This document shows positions 9,801-17,571 of a stretch of DNA of 64,000 bases, piece after piece. The stretch is from Paenibacillus sp. NFR01 (GTDB lineage: Bacteria > Bacillota > Bacilli > Paenibacillales > Paenibacillaceae). Positions within the stretch are counted from its first letter, which is position 1, and every line of letters begins with the position of its first letter. A program made the position numbers and the translations under genes. The notes beneath the pieces were generated by a model. The model had not been told where the DNA came from, did no database searches, and saw only the letters and a program-made list of their open reading frames with translations. Location of the stretch: assembly GCF_900111565.1 (NCBI RefSeq), contig NZ_FOIK01000001.1, positions 1,023,309 to 1,087,308 of the forward strand, in the 5' to 3' direction.

Positions 9801-10194
9801 AAGCACTGAGCTCCGCGGCAAACCGAACGGAACGTATGTCTACACCGCAGAGCTGACCAACAAATACGGCACGACCAAGAGCAGCGCGCTCACCGTCACC
9901 ATCCGCGATGCTGCTCCGGGCAAGCCGGTATTGTCCCATGACAACTGGGACGGAGACGGTGCCTACAAGGTGACCATGAACCTGTGGTGGGGCACCAATT
10001 CTACCGAGTATCGCCTGTATGAAAACGGGCAGCTGATCGACACGCAAGCATTGAAGGCCGGGACACCTGCGGCACAAAGCGCAGCGACATCCATCAGCGG
10101 CCGCGCAACAGGCGTATACGAATATAAAGCCGAGTTGGTTAATGCTGCAGGGGTAACCGTTAGCGATACGATCAAGGTCACCGTTAGCCGGTAA
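6898..10194 (+). CDS. Large secreted multidomain protein (GATase-like, OB-fold, tandem C-terminal repeats)
   Basis: This 1098-residue protein has a signal peptide (positively charged [11 protein letters not shown], hydrophobic core, cleavage near SAVFAEG). Residues ~55-340 form a class I glutamine-amidotransferase-like/DUF4350-type fold ([28 protein letters not shown]). A beta-rich segment follows (~360-520), then an OB-fold of the kind found in YhcR-type extracellular nucleases (~535-715; [20 protein letters not shown]), an Ig/FN3-like stretch (~730-900), and two C-terminal repeats each with MNLWWG and YENG motifs. The nuclease catalytic domain of YhcR is absent. It is probably an extracellular or cell-wall-associated protein binding polymers. 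The substrate is unknown. GGAGGAAGGGT precedes the ATG, and a strong terminator follows, so it is monocistronic. Confidence 0.85.
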   Translation: MKRKHSVWKKKLMNGTMAAAVAVPLQLFALGAGSAVFAEGPADPAPYIEAKVVNEHAGQKILFDNTHEQTAGAADWVIDGAFSDFGNALAQEGYYVKELRKTTPITLSDLSGYDVFIVAESNVPYKASEQQAMADYVENGGSIFFIGDHYNADRNKNRWDGSEVFNGYRRGAWDNPAKGMSTEEAASSAMQGVVSSDWLADEFGVRFRYNALGDINASNIVAPSQAFGITTGVSAVAMHAGSTLAILDPTRAKGIVYLPQTNEAWANAVDQGVYNGGGVAEGPFVAVAKKGAGKAAFIGDSSPVEDATPKYLREDTGAKKTTYDGFKEVDDGKLLVNTVDWLAEQESYTDFTQVSGLTLDQPTALLSFEDPALSTEPQPEPWAEPNAGYKWYDRSTFKAGSYGGPAATAAAAYNFTHQAVLPNAQDFQIRVSADNLPSGTTVSGFQVGIYQVSGGAQIAKIQNSDGTWPASYGYSTSFSLTADIKGHAYKDLTVRIKPDTTAASNLRLRQNSTNLKTESVTLGNVPAEPLPAEEDPIPAVTSIGEARAKAPGTLVTLEGTVTTEPGIFGGQTFYLQDQTGGIYVYQTQSGFHAGDTIKVTAPTALYNTELELSDVVKIEKTGTAALPQPIVTTAVNAANQGQLLKLDGVTVTNIINATPSGSFEMDGVNADGKSTHIRVDVRTGVTKDSFPYKEGQKLNITGISAIFKDVYQLKPRSLGDFALVQEEKAPVTTASLSAEPNAAGWLNQPVTVTLKADPDTATVYYALNGSADKVYSAPVALIEDGHHSLAYHAVSTKGKSEEVKTLGMNIDTAPPTAELKESGHAVGDVEEGALLQFELTATDALSGIASKQLQLDSKAIADGQAINAADLGAGPHTVKYVVTDAAGNAAEKSYSFQVTSGTVLATDKPGQPVLSSNSGYSTGLSDGNYTVTMNLWWGNNGSSYKLYENGVLIDSKSLKDGSPSAQTASTELRGKPNGTYVYTAELTNKYGTTKSSALTVTIRDAAPGKPVLSHDNWDGDGAYKVTMNLWWGTNSTEYRLYENGQLIDTQALKAGTPAAQSAATSISGRATGVYEYKAELVNAAGVTVSDTIKVTVSR
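9616..10191 (+). repeat. Two tandem ~95-residue repeats inside the large secreted protein
   Basis: Residues coded by 9616-9903 and 9910-10191 align with each other. Both begin with PG(Q/K)PVLS, share Y(T/K)[12 protein letters not shown] and LID, and end in a beta-strand rich in Thr/Val (SALTVTI and DTIKVTVS). They resemble the chitinase-A N-terminal/FN3-like accessory domains that sit at the ends of secreted polysaccharide-active enzymes. Confidence 0.75.
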
Positions 10195-10206
10195 GCAATT
10201 AAACGT

Positions 10207-10241
10207 AAAGAAGCAGCCTCTTAAACGGCTGCTTCTTTTTT
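10207..10241 (+). terminator. Rho-independent terminator after the large secreted protein
   Basis: A perfect 12-bp stem (AAAGAAGCAGCC with GGCTGCTTCTTT) and 8-base loop are followed by Ts. The flanking gene on the right is convergent, so it may serve both. Confidence 0.9.
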
Positions 10242-10264
10242 CGTTGATCTCAAGGAAAGTCTAG

Positions 10265-11149
10265 TCAGTATCCGTGCAGGGAAGGAACGGATTCTTTTAA
10301 AAGCTCATCGGTACACTCCCACAGCCGTTTTTGCATGGCGATATCTCCTCCCGGAGGCACAGGAGTTATGGCTTTGCCGGTCCCGACATTAAAATATCCG
10401 CCCGAAAGATTTTGATATTCCGGCTCAACGATCAATTTCACAATAATATCTGTGCCCCTACGCGGATCGCCGATCCGGAGCGTCTTTAATATCCGCTCAA
10501 GGACACCTGCAAACCGGAGCTCCCTTCCTAAACCTGTCACATTAAAGCCTGGATTGAGCGCATTGGCTGTGATCCCAGTTCCTGCCCAGCGCCTTGCAAG
10601 TTCAGCGGTGAACATGATATTCAGCAGCTTTGTTTTTCCATAGATCAAAGATGACCCGCGGGACGTAAACGGTGTAGTATCCGTAAGATCGTCCGGTAAT
10701 TTCAGCACTCCGTGGCGGCGAGAAGCTTCGGAAGCGACATTGACCACCCTGGCATGCCCGGCATTCAGCAGTGAAGGACGCAGCATGTGGGTTAGAAGCC
10801 AAGGCGCCAGATAATTGACGGCTATCATTTCCGGAAATCTCTCCTTTGTTACCCGGGGCGTAAATGCGTGAATTCCTGCATTGTTGAGCAGGACGTCGAT
10901 TTGGGGCACGCTAGTGGCAATATCGTTTCCGATGCGGGCGACATCCTTCATGAGCGATAGATCTCCATAGAAGAATTCAATATTTGCCGAGGGTGCAGCC
11001 TCCATAATCCGTGCTTTCGCCGCTTCCGCTCGCGCTCGGCTTCTTGCCGTCAAAATGAGGTTAAAGTTGCGTTTTCCCAACTCAATGGCTGAAAGCAACC
11101 CGAGTCCGCTTGTGGCGCCTGTAATTACAACGGTTCCTTTTCTTGACAT
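10265..11149 (-). CDS. Short-chain dehydrogenase/reductase
   Basis: A 294-residue classical SDR of the retinol-dehydrogenase/protochlorophyllide-reductase-like branch. It has the cofactor motif TGATSGLG, NNAG (DVLLNNAG), a catalytic Ser in NVASEASR and the catalytic YGKTK. The basic ARSRAR after the second strand suggests NADP(H). The frame is open further upstream, but ATG 11149 is preferred because GAAGGAG lies 9 bases before it and the protein then begins at the Rossmann strand. It is divergent from a MarR-family regulator with overlapping promoters, which suggests the regulator controls it. The substrate is unknown. Confidence 0.9.
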   Translation of the reverse strand: MSRKGTVVITGATSGLGLLSAIELGKRNFNLILTARSRARAEAAKARIMEAAPSANIEFFYGDLSLMKDVARIGNDIATSVPQIDVLLNNAGIHAFTPRVTKERFPEMIAVNYLAPWLLTHMLRPSLLNAGHARVVNVASEASRRHGVLKLPDDLTDTTPFTSRGSSLIYGKTKLLNIMFTAELARRWAGTGITANALNPGFNVTGLGRELRFAGVLERILKTLRIGDPRRGTDIIVKLIVEPEYQNLSGGYFNVGTGKAITPVPPGGDIAMQKRLWECTDELLKESVPSLHGY

Positions 11150-11174
11150 TATGTTGTCTCCTTCATAAAATATA

Positions 11175-11218
11175 ATTGACTTATATCCACTATATTTATT
11201 TAATTGATATATGTCAAT
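11175..11218 (+). promoter_or_regulatory. MarR promoter and overlapping ATTGAC/GTCAAT inverted repeat
   Basis: On the plus strand, TTGACT (11176-11181), a 17-base spacer and TTTAAT (11199-11204) give a promoter for the MarR gene. ATTGACTTATAT (11175-11186) and ATATATGTCAAT (11207-11218) form an imperfect inverted repeat, so each arm is the -35 region of one of the two face-to-face promoters. This is a likely site for MarR binding. Confidence 0.6.
11189..11217 (-). promoter_or_regulatory. Sigma-A-type promoter of the SDR gene
   Basis: On the minus strand, TTGACA (11217-11212), a 17-base spacer and TATAGT (11194-11189) form a near-consensus promoter. Confidence 0.75.
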
Positions 11219-11259
11219 CAATAGAATGAATGTACGCTCTACAGAAAGGTGAACCTGAG

Positions 11260-11718
11260 ATGGACAATCCCCCGAGAAATAAACCAAGACAAAGCTTAGA
11301 GGCTGAATTAGGCGAGCAGTTAAACGCCTTGCTCAGCGCAGCCCATGCGCTTAATGTAAGAAGTGCCGCCCAATTCGATTCCTCCTTACAGCCTGCGGCC
11401 TTTCACCTGGTAAGGTGGCTCTATTCGTATGGTCCAACCAATGCAGCTACGCTGGCGGCTTCCACGGCAATGGACCGGAGTTCCGTCACGCGTCTCGTAA
11501 AGCAGCTCCAAGCCTTGGATTATGTGACACGGGAAGTCTCCCCCAAGGATGGCAGGGAGATCTTATTGACTCTTACCGAGACCGGGCAGCAGCGGATGAA
11601 GCATGCGCTTGCAGAAAAAGAGTCGGCGTATTATGAGCGCCTCTCCAGCTGGACAGATACCGAGCTTAATGAGTTTATCCGAATGCTAAGGCATTTTAAC
11701 GGATTTAGCAAAAGGTAA
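11260..11718 (+). CDS. MarR-family transcriptional regulator
   Basis: A 152-residue winged-helix protein. The recognition region is TNAATLAASTAMDRSSVTRLVKQLQALDYVTREVSPKDGRE-like, with the wing Asp-Gly-Arg characteristic of MarR, flanked by dimerisation helices. ATG 11260 is chosen because AAAGGTG lies 8 bases upstream; an in-frame ATG at 11230 lacks a good site. MarR proteins often repress a divergent oxidoreductase gene and are released by phenolic or oxidant ligands. The arrangement with the SDR gene fits that pattern. Confidence 0.9.
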   Translation: MDNPPRNKPRQSLEAELGEQLNALLSAAHALNVRSAAQFDSSLQPAAFHLVRWLYSYGPTNAATLAASTAMDRSSVTRLVKQLQALDYVTREVSPKDGREILLTLTETGQQRMKHALAEKESAYYERLSSWTDTELNEFIRMLRHFNGFSKR

Positions 11719-11809
11719 TTCGCTGGCATGTGCGGCTGCCTATCAACTTTCATCGGTAGGGGAATAGATTAAGTTGTAATCATCCCGTTACTAATGGAAG
11801 GGGAAGACC

Positions 11810-12544
11810 ATGACCCGTTATGTAGGCAGCAAATGGAGAAAAACATCAGCTATTCTCAAAAATTCTTATTTAGCCGCTCACGTCCCAGAGACGCTGAGAA
11901 TGACGAAAGTTTCATTGTTGAACAGCCTGAACCGCTATGAAATGGTCTATGTAAAGCCGGAACACGGTTCCTACGGAAATGGCGTGATGCGGGTAGAGCG
12001 CCTGCCGGACGGGTACCGGTATCAGAGCGGAGAGAAAATTCATCAGTTTAAAGAGTACGGTCCTTTATATCGCTCCATCGTTAAGCAAACGAAGGGGAAA
12101 CGTTATCTCGTGCAAAAAGGCATTCATCTGCTTAAACATCAGGGAAGACGATTCGATCTGCGAGTGATGGTGCAATTCTCTCCAAACCGGACATGGGAGA
12201 CAACAGGCATTATTGGAAGAGTTGCCGCCAAGCATAAAATCGTAACCAATTATCACAATGGCGGCAGAATCGTTTCTGCATCTACACTGCTGCGGGAGCA
12301 TACCAGCGATCTGAACGGAAAGCTTCGTGAGCTGGAAAAGCTCGGCGTGAAAGCGGGGCTGGCCATGCAGAAAGCATTCCCCGGCGTGTATGTCATCGGG
12401 CTTGATGTCGCGATGGATAAAAAATTGCATCCATGGATTCTTGAAGTGAATACGAGTCCGGACCCTTACATTTTCAGAAAACATCCAGACGGCACATTAT
12501 TCAAGAAGATTATGCGGTACGCAAAAGCTTATCCGAAGAAATAA
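11810..12544 (+). CDS. YheC/YheD-family ATP-grasp protein (spore-coat associated)
   Basis: This 244-residue protein has the compact ATP-grasp layout of the YheC/YheD family. It shows MVYVKPEHGSYGNGV (Lys and glycine-rich ATP-binding loop), the RFDLRVMVQ strand, and the metal-binding WILEVNTSPD near the C-terminus. Homologues in Bacillus are found with endospore coats, although their ligase reaction is not established. AAGGGGAAGA precedes the ATG. It appears monocistronic, with a terminator directly behind. Confidence 0.85.
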   Translation: MTRYVGSKWRKTSAILKNSYLAAHVPETLRMTKVSLLNSLNRYEMVYVKPEHGSYGNGVMRVERLPDGYRYQSGEKIHQFKEYGPLYRSIVKQTKGKRYLVQKGIHLLKHQGRRFDLRVMVQFSPNRTWETTGIIGRVAAKHKIVTNYHNGGRIVSASTLLREHTSDLNGKLRELEKLGVKAGLAMQKAFPGVYVIGLDVAMDKKLHPWILEVNTSPDPYIFRKHPDGTLFKKIMRYAKAYPKK

Positions 12545-12560
12545 ACATATAGGTTTGACC

Positions 12561-12603
12561 AAAAAAGCACGAATGGGGAGAAGAGACCCAAGGTGCTTTT
12601 TTG
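12561..12603 (+). terminator. Rho-independent terminator after the YheC/D gene
   Basis: A perfect 10-bp stem (AAAAAAGCAC at 12561-12570 with GTGCTTTTTT at 12593-12602) has a 22-base loop. Confidence 0.8.
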
Positions 12604-12667
12604 ATCTTCCGGGACACACAAAAAACACAAGCCCACTCTATACTCCCCTTATGAGGAGTGAAGGGAA

Positions 12668-13198
12668 ATGACTAAAATAATACCGTCCGCGTTGACGCTG
12701 GCTAATCTGCTGTTCGGCTTTCTGGCAATTTTGTTTACCTTTAAATTTGAGCTTCTTCCAGTCATCCTGCTGATTCTGCTTGGAATGCTTTGCGATTTCT
12801 TCGACGGCTATTGTGCAAGAAAGCTGAACGCCGCTTCCGAAATGGGCAAGGAGCTGGATTCGCTGGCCGATCTAGTCACCTTCTGTATTGCGCCTGCCGC
12901 CCTGGTATACGTGGTTTCGCTGCACGAGATTCGCATATTCGGAGCCGTCTGTTGTTTAGCCTATGTCTGCTGCGGCGCCCTCCGGCTCGCTCGCTTCAAT
13001 GCCGCCCAAAGCCATCTGTCCGGATTTGTCGGCATGCCGACGCCGTTAGCGGCTATAATGGTATTGGCGATAACTGCACTGCTTCCACCGCTGGGTTCCG
13101 GCATCGGCTTGCTTGTCATCGGAATGCTGATGGTGAGCCGGTTTTCTTTTCCAAGCCTGAAAAAGCTTAAAGCCGAAGTTCCGGCGGAGGAATATTAA
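12668..13198 (+). CDS. pssA: CDP-diacylglycerol--serine O-phosphatidyltransferase
   Basis: This 176-residue membrane protein has the complete CDP-alcohol phosphatidyltransferase motif Dx2DGx2ARx8Gx3Dx3D (CDFFDGYCARKLNAASEMGK, then ELDSLAD). The N-terminus PSALTLANLLFGFLAI and the ending FPSLKKLK are typical of the PssA branch, which makes phosphatidylserine from CDP-diacylglycerol and serine, the precursor of phosphatidylethanolamine. About six membrane segments follow. Its TAATG junction overlaps the start of the DedA gene by one base, so the two are translationally coupled. No phosphatidylserine decarboxylase gene is adjacent. Confidence 0.9.
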   Translation: MTKIIPSALTLANLLFGFLAILFTFKFELLPVILLILLGMLCDFFDGYCARKLNAASEMGKELDSLADLVTFCIAPAALVYVVSLHEIRIFGAVCCLAYVCCGALRLARFNAAQSHLSGFVGMPTPLAAIMVLAITALLPPLGSGIGLLVIGMLMVSRFSFPSLKKLKAEVPAEEY

Positions 13199-13686
13199 TG
13201 GAAACCGCGCTGCAATTTCTGTCGGATTACGGTTATTTGGCGATTTATGGATTCTTGACTCTGGGGATCGTAGGGTTGCCCGTACCGGACGAGCTATTGA
13301 TGGCTGGAGTCGGCTACTTGACCGCAGTCGGAACAATGAAATTATCCTATGCTTTGCTGATCAGCTTTTCGGGCGCCTTAAGCGGAATGATGCTCAGCTA
13401 TCTGATCGGACACAAAGCCGGCCGGCCCTTGCTTAACCGTTACGGCAAATGGATCGGATTCAAGGCGCCCAGGATCGGCAAAATGGAGGTTTGGATGAAT
13501 AAATACGGACCTCTGTCCATTATCTTCGGGTATTTTATTCCTGGCTTCCGGCATGTCACCTGCTACCTGTGCGGAATGAGCCGGATGCCGCTGCGTAAGT
13601 ATAGCTTGTTCGCCGCAATCGGCGCTATGGTGTGGTGCCTGACTTTTATCATGGCGGGCAAACTATTGGGTCATGCCGGCCATTAA
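13198..13686 (+). CDS. DedA-family membrane protein
   Basis: A 162-residue DedA/SNARE-associated-domain protein with the signatures PVPDELLM, a Gly-rich SGALSGMMLSYLIGHKAG segment, and GYFIPGFRHVTCYLCGMSRM (the F.PG.R motif). DedA proteins are proposed lipid scramblases or flippases acting on undecaprenyl phosphate or phosphatidylethanolamine. Coupling to pssA by a TAATG overlap supports a role in phospholipid handling. It is slightly shorter than the usual 190-220 residues, missing part of the C-terminus but not the core. Confidence 0.88.
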   Translation: METALQFLSDYGYLAIYGFLTLGIVGLPVPDELLMAGVGYLTAVGTMKLSYALLISFSGALSGMMLSYLIGHKAGRPLLNRYGKWIGFKAPRIGKMEVWMNKYGPLSIIFGYFIPGFRHVTCYLCGMSRMPLRKYSLFAAIGAMVWCLTFIMAGKLLGHAGH

Positions 13687-13727
13687 AGCAGATTCTTATG
13701 ATCTATTATTAGGAAGGAAGCGGTTTT

Positions 13728-14408
13728 TTGGCAAAAAAGGTGCTCATTGTTGAAGACGAACAACGAATCCGGGAGTTGATCTCGGATTATTTCCATGCGC
13801 AGGATTGGATGGTCTGCCAAGCTGCCAACGGCAATGAAGGCATGTTTGCTTTCGAGACCGAGATTCCCGATCTCATCATTCTGGATCTGATGATGCCGGA
13901 GATGGACGGCTGGGAACTGTGCCGCAAGATCCGACAGCGCTCAGGGGTGCCAATCATTATTCTTACTGCTGTGTCCGGCGATGAACGCCAGATTGAGGGG
14001 TATGAACTGGGAGCCGACGACTATGTGACCAAACCGTTTAGCCCCAAAGTATTGGTCTCAAAAGCGGAGGTGCTGATGCGCAGGGTGAACGGCCATATGA
14101 CGCCTGACGCACATATTCTTATCGGCTTAGGCATCCAATTGAATACCCGCAGCTATAAGCTGGAGAGCAAGGAAGAAGCAATTGACCTGACGCCAAAGGA
14201 ATACGATATTTTGCAGCTGCTGCTTCGAAACCGGGGAATCGTGATGCCTCGCGAGACGATCCTGAATTACATCTGGGGAGCGGAATATGACGGTGACGGA
14301 CGGGTTGTCGACACACATATCAAGAAGCTGAGAAACAAAATGGGGCCGGCTTCGGACTGCATCCGCACCATCTTCGGCATCGGTTATACTTATGAGGAGA
14401 AGCGATGA
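13728..14408 (+). CDS. OmpR/PhoB-family response regulator
   Basis: A 226-residue two-domain regulator with a receiver domain (acidic EDE near residue 9, phospho-acceptor Asp53 in LILDLMMPEMDG, Lys in VTKPF) and a winged-helix DNA-binding domain from about residue 130 (LTPKEYDILQLLL, RVVDTHIKKLRNK). It starts with TTG, with AGGAAGG about 10 bases upstream. Its last four bases overlap the kinase start (ATGA), so the two form an operon. Confidence 0.93.
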   Translation: MAKKVLIVEDEQRIRELISDYFHAQDWMVCQAANGNEGMFAFETEIPDLIILDLMMPEMDGWELCRKIRQRSGVPIIILTAVSGDERQIEGYELGADDYVTKPFSPKVLVSKAEVLMRRVNGHMTPDAHILIGLGIQLNTRSYKLESKEEAIDLTPKEYDILQLLLRNRGIVMPRETILNYIWGAEYDGDGRVVDTHIKKLRNKMGPASDCIRTIFGIGYTYEEKR

Positions 14409-16183
14409 AGCGGGCCGGCATTACTGCCAAGCTTTTTATTGCCACGGCGGCATTTTTTATCCTGTTCTATGTCATTGTGCTGATCGCTCAAGTGCTGGTC
14501 TTTCCGCAATTTTACGAACACCGGAAGATGGCCAAGCTGGAGCGCGAAGCCAAACAGCTGGCTTCGATCTATCAGAACAGCCCGGAGAAACTCCGGACGC
14601 CGGATGCCGCGGTGATGCGGCAGCTGCGACGCCAGGATGTCAATTTTGTGCTGACCGATTTTAACGGGAGTACGGTAGCGAACGATCCGTTCCGCATGCG
14701 GCTGACACGTCCGGACCAGGAAGCTCTGGAGGTGTCGCTGTTTTACGTTTTTCTGGCTGACCGGCCGGATTTTGAGCGGTTAAAGCTTGCGGCTGGCGAT
14801 CAGGTGACGTTGTACGGGGAATACGGGGAAGGACGGGACCGTGATATCTTTCATCCTTATTATATTGCCAAAGACAGCGGGAGCAACTTGAAGGGGCAGG
14901 TTGCCGGGGAAAAAGGTGCCGAGAACGAGTACGATGCGGTAAAAGGTACGATCGACACTGTCAGCATGCCGGATTTGAACAAGCTGGGACGGCGTCTGGG
15001 GCTGCTTTTTCTGGCTCTGGACGAATTTTTTCCATTATCCGAGTCGAATACGAGCCACTTGAGCAAGATGGAACCGGTCGAATTCGAGTGGATCGATTCC
15101 TTCGGAGGCAACCGCAGCGCCATCCGCATTCAGCCGGTGCACAGTCCTAGCGGTGAAATTGAACTGCTACTGCTTGTAACCTCTTTGCAGGAGATTAAAG
15201 AGACAAACAGCGCGCTTCGCCTGTTTTACGCGTATTTGGGAGCCGGCGGGCTAGTACTGATTGTGCTGCTCTCCAGTATGTATTCTCGTCTGGTGACGCG
15301 TCCGTTGCTGCTGCTGAACCAAAGGGCCGAGCGAATGAAGAGATTGGATTTTTCCGGAGAAAAACCGCTGCAGCGCAAGGATGAGCTTGGCAATCTCTCT
15401 AACACGCTATTTGAACTCTCAAGCAAGCTGGATCGAACGCTGGAGGAGCTAAACGCGGCCAACGGCCAGCTGAAGAAAGAGATTGAGCAGAACAAGGAGC
15501 TGGAACAGCTGCAGAAAGACTTTTTCGCCAATGCTTCCCACGAGTTAAAAACGCCGCTGAGCATCGTGCGAGGCTTCGCAGAAGGGATGCAGGACGGCAT
15601 CAGCGCTGGACGGCAGGAGCACTATATCGGCGTGATTATCGAGGAGAGCGAAAAAATGGAGCGGCTAGTCCAGGATATGCTGGAGCTGCTGCGCCTGGAC
15701 TCCCCCGCCTTGAAGCTGTACCGGTCGCCGGTGCTCCTCAGTGAATTGACCGAAGATGTGCTTCAGCGGCTGACGTACCGGATGCGGGAGAAAGGGCTTA
15801 CCGCCAATATAGAGTGCAGCGATGAACGGGAGGTATCGGTGGATGCCATAAAGATGGAGCAAGTCGTGCTGAATCTGCTGACCAACGCGATTCGTTATGC
15901 CGAACCCGGAAGCGCCATTGAGATCGCCATCCATGGCACCGGCAGCAGCTGCATGTATTCCGTGCACAACAAGGGCGAAAGCATCCCGGAGCCTTACCTG
16001 AAACGAATCTGGGAACGATTCTTCCGCGTGGAGGCGGCCAGGGATCGTCAGAGCGGGGGGACGGGACTGGGGCTTGCCATTGTCAAACGGATCCTGGAGC
16101 TGCATGACTGCGAATATAAAGTAGAGAATCAGGACGGAGGCGTGATATTTACGCTGACCTTCCGCGTCGCCCCACTAGAATAG
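14405..16183 (+). CDS. Transmembrane sensor histidine kinase
   Basis: This 592-residue kinase has a transmembrane helix at ~12-32, an extracytoplasmic sensor of about 230 residues, a second helix at ~275-295 (LGAGGLVLIVLLSSMYS), HAMP, an acidic coiled coil, and HisKA with ASHELKTPLS (His379). The HATPase_c domain has NLLTNAIRYA, NKGE and GGTGLGLAIVKRI. It is cotranscribed with the preceding regulator. The signal is unknown. The pssA-dedA pair just upstream hints at cell-envelope sensing, but that is inference. Confidence 0.93.
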   Translation: MKRAGITAKLFIATAAFFILFYVIVLIAQVLVFPQFYEHRKMAKLEREAKQLASIYQNSPEKLRTPDAAVMRQLRRQDVNFVLTDFNGSTVANDPFRMRLTRPDQEALEVSLFYVFLADRPDFERLKLAAGDQVTLYGEYGEGRDRDIFHPYYIAKDSGSNLKGQVAGEKGAENEYDAVKGTIDTVSMPDLNKLGRRLGLLFLALDEFFPLSESNTSHLSKMEPVEFEWIDSFGGNRSAIRIQPVHSPSGEIELLLLVTSLQEIKETNSALRLFYAYLGAGGLVLIVLLSSMYSRLVTRPLLLLNQRAERMKRLDFSGEKPLQRKDELGNLSNTLFELSSKLDRTLEELNAANGQLKKEIEQNKELEQLQKDFFANASHELKTPLSIVRGFAEGMQDGISAGRQEHYIGVIIEESEKMERLVQDMLELLRLDSPALKLYRSPVLLSELTEDVLQRLTYRMREKGLTANIECSDEREVSVDAIKMEQVVLNLLTNAIRYAEPGSAIEIAIHGTGSSCMYSVHNKGESIPEPYLKRIWERFFRVEAARDRQSGGTGLGLAIVKRILELHDCEYKVENQDGGVIFTLTFRVAPLE

Positions 16184-16304
16184 GCTTAGCTTTACGACTA
16201 TGGTATGATTTAGGAGGGACTCCGCCAGAATGCCCATTTGCGGATTCTAAGCCGTAAAACCAGGCAACGGAAATAACCTGATATAGAAACGGAGCGATGG
16301 CAAA

Positions 16305-16811
16305 GTGAAAGTTGCATTATTAATCATTGATATGCAGTCTGTACATCTTGGCGATTTGAGCCAATCCCTTATTAATTAAAGCTGCGAATATATTAACTAT
16401 GTGGCTTCCGTTTTGCGTACCCATGATCAGGTCGTCGTTCATGTCAGCGATATTGAAGGAATGGATGAATCGAATCAGAAGGATTATGTTACTATTCCTG
16501 AAATTGAAGTTTTGCCGCGGGACAAGCAATTGAGCAAAGAGCATTCTAACGCGTTTTGGAATACGGAACTGGAGCAGCTTCTACGGGAGCAGGGTGTTGA
16601 GCTCGTGATCCTCTCCGGCTTTGCGGTGGAACATTGTGTTACATTCACCTATAATGGAGCCTCTGAGAGAGGGTTTAAGCCCGTGCTTTTGCAAAACGGA
16701 ATCATGAGCCGGCACAGCGATGCCGTAGCTGCAGCTTACCGGGACCGGAATGTGATTTCTTACCCGGTGGTGGGGTACTTGGTGAATAAAGAATTAAACA
16801 GAGGAGAATAA
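16305..16811 (+). pseudogene. Isochorismatase-family hydrolase interrupted by an in-frame TAA
   Basis: Reading from GTG 16305 gives VKVALLIIDMQSVHLGDLSQ, the normal start of the family including the catalytic Asp of LLIIDMQ. TAA at 16377-16379 then ends translation after 24 codons. The same frame continues without a shift (CEYINYVASVLRTHDQVVVH) to 16811 and keeps the catalytic Cys region (LSGFAVEHCVTFT). One base change would restore a cysteine-hydrolase of about 168 residues. A restart at GTG 16401 would lack the N-terminal catalytic Asp. The isochorismatase-like superfamily includes nicotinamidases and other amidases; the substrate is unknown. Confidence 0.85.
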
Positions 16812-16815
16812 AACT

Positions 16816-17157
16816 ATGAGTCCAGAGGTTACGGAATATATCGGGTCCTTGAAGGAAGATTGGCAAAGCCGGCTGTGCACCGACCTTCGTGAGCTTGTCT
16901 TTTCGGTTATCCCTGAGGCCCAGGAGCGGATGCAGTATAAAAAACCGCATTATTTGAGTAACGGCAAATATGCCGCTGTTATTTCAACATCCAAAGATGC
17001 GGTGAGCTTCACAATCTTTAATGCTGCAGCCGTAGTGTTTCCTGAAGGCTTCGAGGGTCCGCCGGAACGCAAAACGATCAAGTTGCGAAAAGGACAGGAG
17101 TGGAGCAAGGAATTACTGATGACCTTGTTAAGCCAAGCTTCCTCGACCCTGGAATAG
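16816..17157 (+). CDS. DUF1801 (YdhG-like) protein
   Basis: This 113-residue protein shows the DUF1801 pattern: VTEYIGSLKEDWQSRL, VIPEAQERMQYKKPHYL, and a final KLRKGQEWSKELLMTLL segment. Members are small alpha/beta proteins; one branch includes the iron-chaperone Fra/YdhG-like proteins of Bacillus. GAGGAG sits 11 bases before the ATG, and the gene starts 4 bases after the broken isochorismatase, so they shared an operon. Its function is not established. Confidence 0.75.
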   Translation: MSPEVTEYIGSLKEDWQSRLCTDLRELVFSVIPEAQERMQYKKPHYLSNGKYAAVISTSKDAVSFTIFNAAAVVFPEGFEGPPERKTIKLRKGQEWSKELLMTLLSQASSTLE

Positions 17158-17173
17158 AGTATATATCTGAATT

Positions 17174-17197
17174 GCCGCCTGGTTTGGCGGCTTTTTT
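17174..17197 (+). terminator. Rho-independent terminator
   Basis: GCCGCC/GGCGGC forms a 6-bp stem with a 6-base loop, followed by six Ts, between the DUF1801 and YciI-like genes. Confidence 0.8.
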
Positions 17198-17220
17198 ACT
17201 AAAACGGAGGAGGAACATTT

Positions 17221-17571
17221 ATGCTATTCATGCTGATTGTCAAAGCCTCATCGATTTCGGAAGCCGGACATCTCCCGAGCCCGGAGCTCAGAGCTGCCAT
17301 GGATCAATACAACGTGGACCTGGAGAAGGCAGGCGTGCGCGTAATGGCTAAAGGGCTACATCCCAGCTCAAACGGGCTGCGCTTATCTTTTCCGGAGCCG
17401 GGCGGAGAGCCGGTCGTTACCGAAGGTCCATTCACGGAATCAAGGGAACTGATCGCCGGGTTTATTCTGATTGACGTGAATTCGCGGGAAGAAGCCGTCG
17501 AGTGGGCGATGCGGATGCCGGACCCGCAGGGACATGGAGAAGGACAGATCGAACTGCGCCAAGTGTTTTAA
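17221..17571 (+). CDS. YciI-family protein (DGPF-type)
   Basis: A 116-residue YciI-like protein of the kind often coupled to ECF sigma factors. It begins MLFMLIVKAS and contains VTEGPFTESRELIAGF (the DGPF-type motif) and EEAVEWAMRMPDPQG. The fold is a dimeric alpha/beta barrel with a putative His/Asp active site, but the role is unknown. ACGGAGGAGGAAC precedes the ATG. No sigma factor gene is nearby. The stop codon overlaps the end of the convergent AraC gene by 4 bases. Confidence 0.82.
   Translation: MLFMLIVKASSISEAGHLPSPELRAAMDQYNVDLEKAGVRVMAKGLHPSSNGLRLSFPEPGGEPVVTEGPFTESRELIAGFILIDVNSREEAVEWAMRMPDPQGHGEGQIELRQVF

Noticed and set aside
16401..16811. Treating the isochorismatase remnant as a complete 136-residue gene from GTG 16401
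   Set aside because: There is no ribosome binding site, and the start would remove the strand with the catalytic Asp that is present upstream in the same frame.
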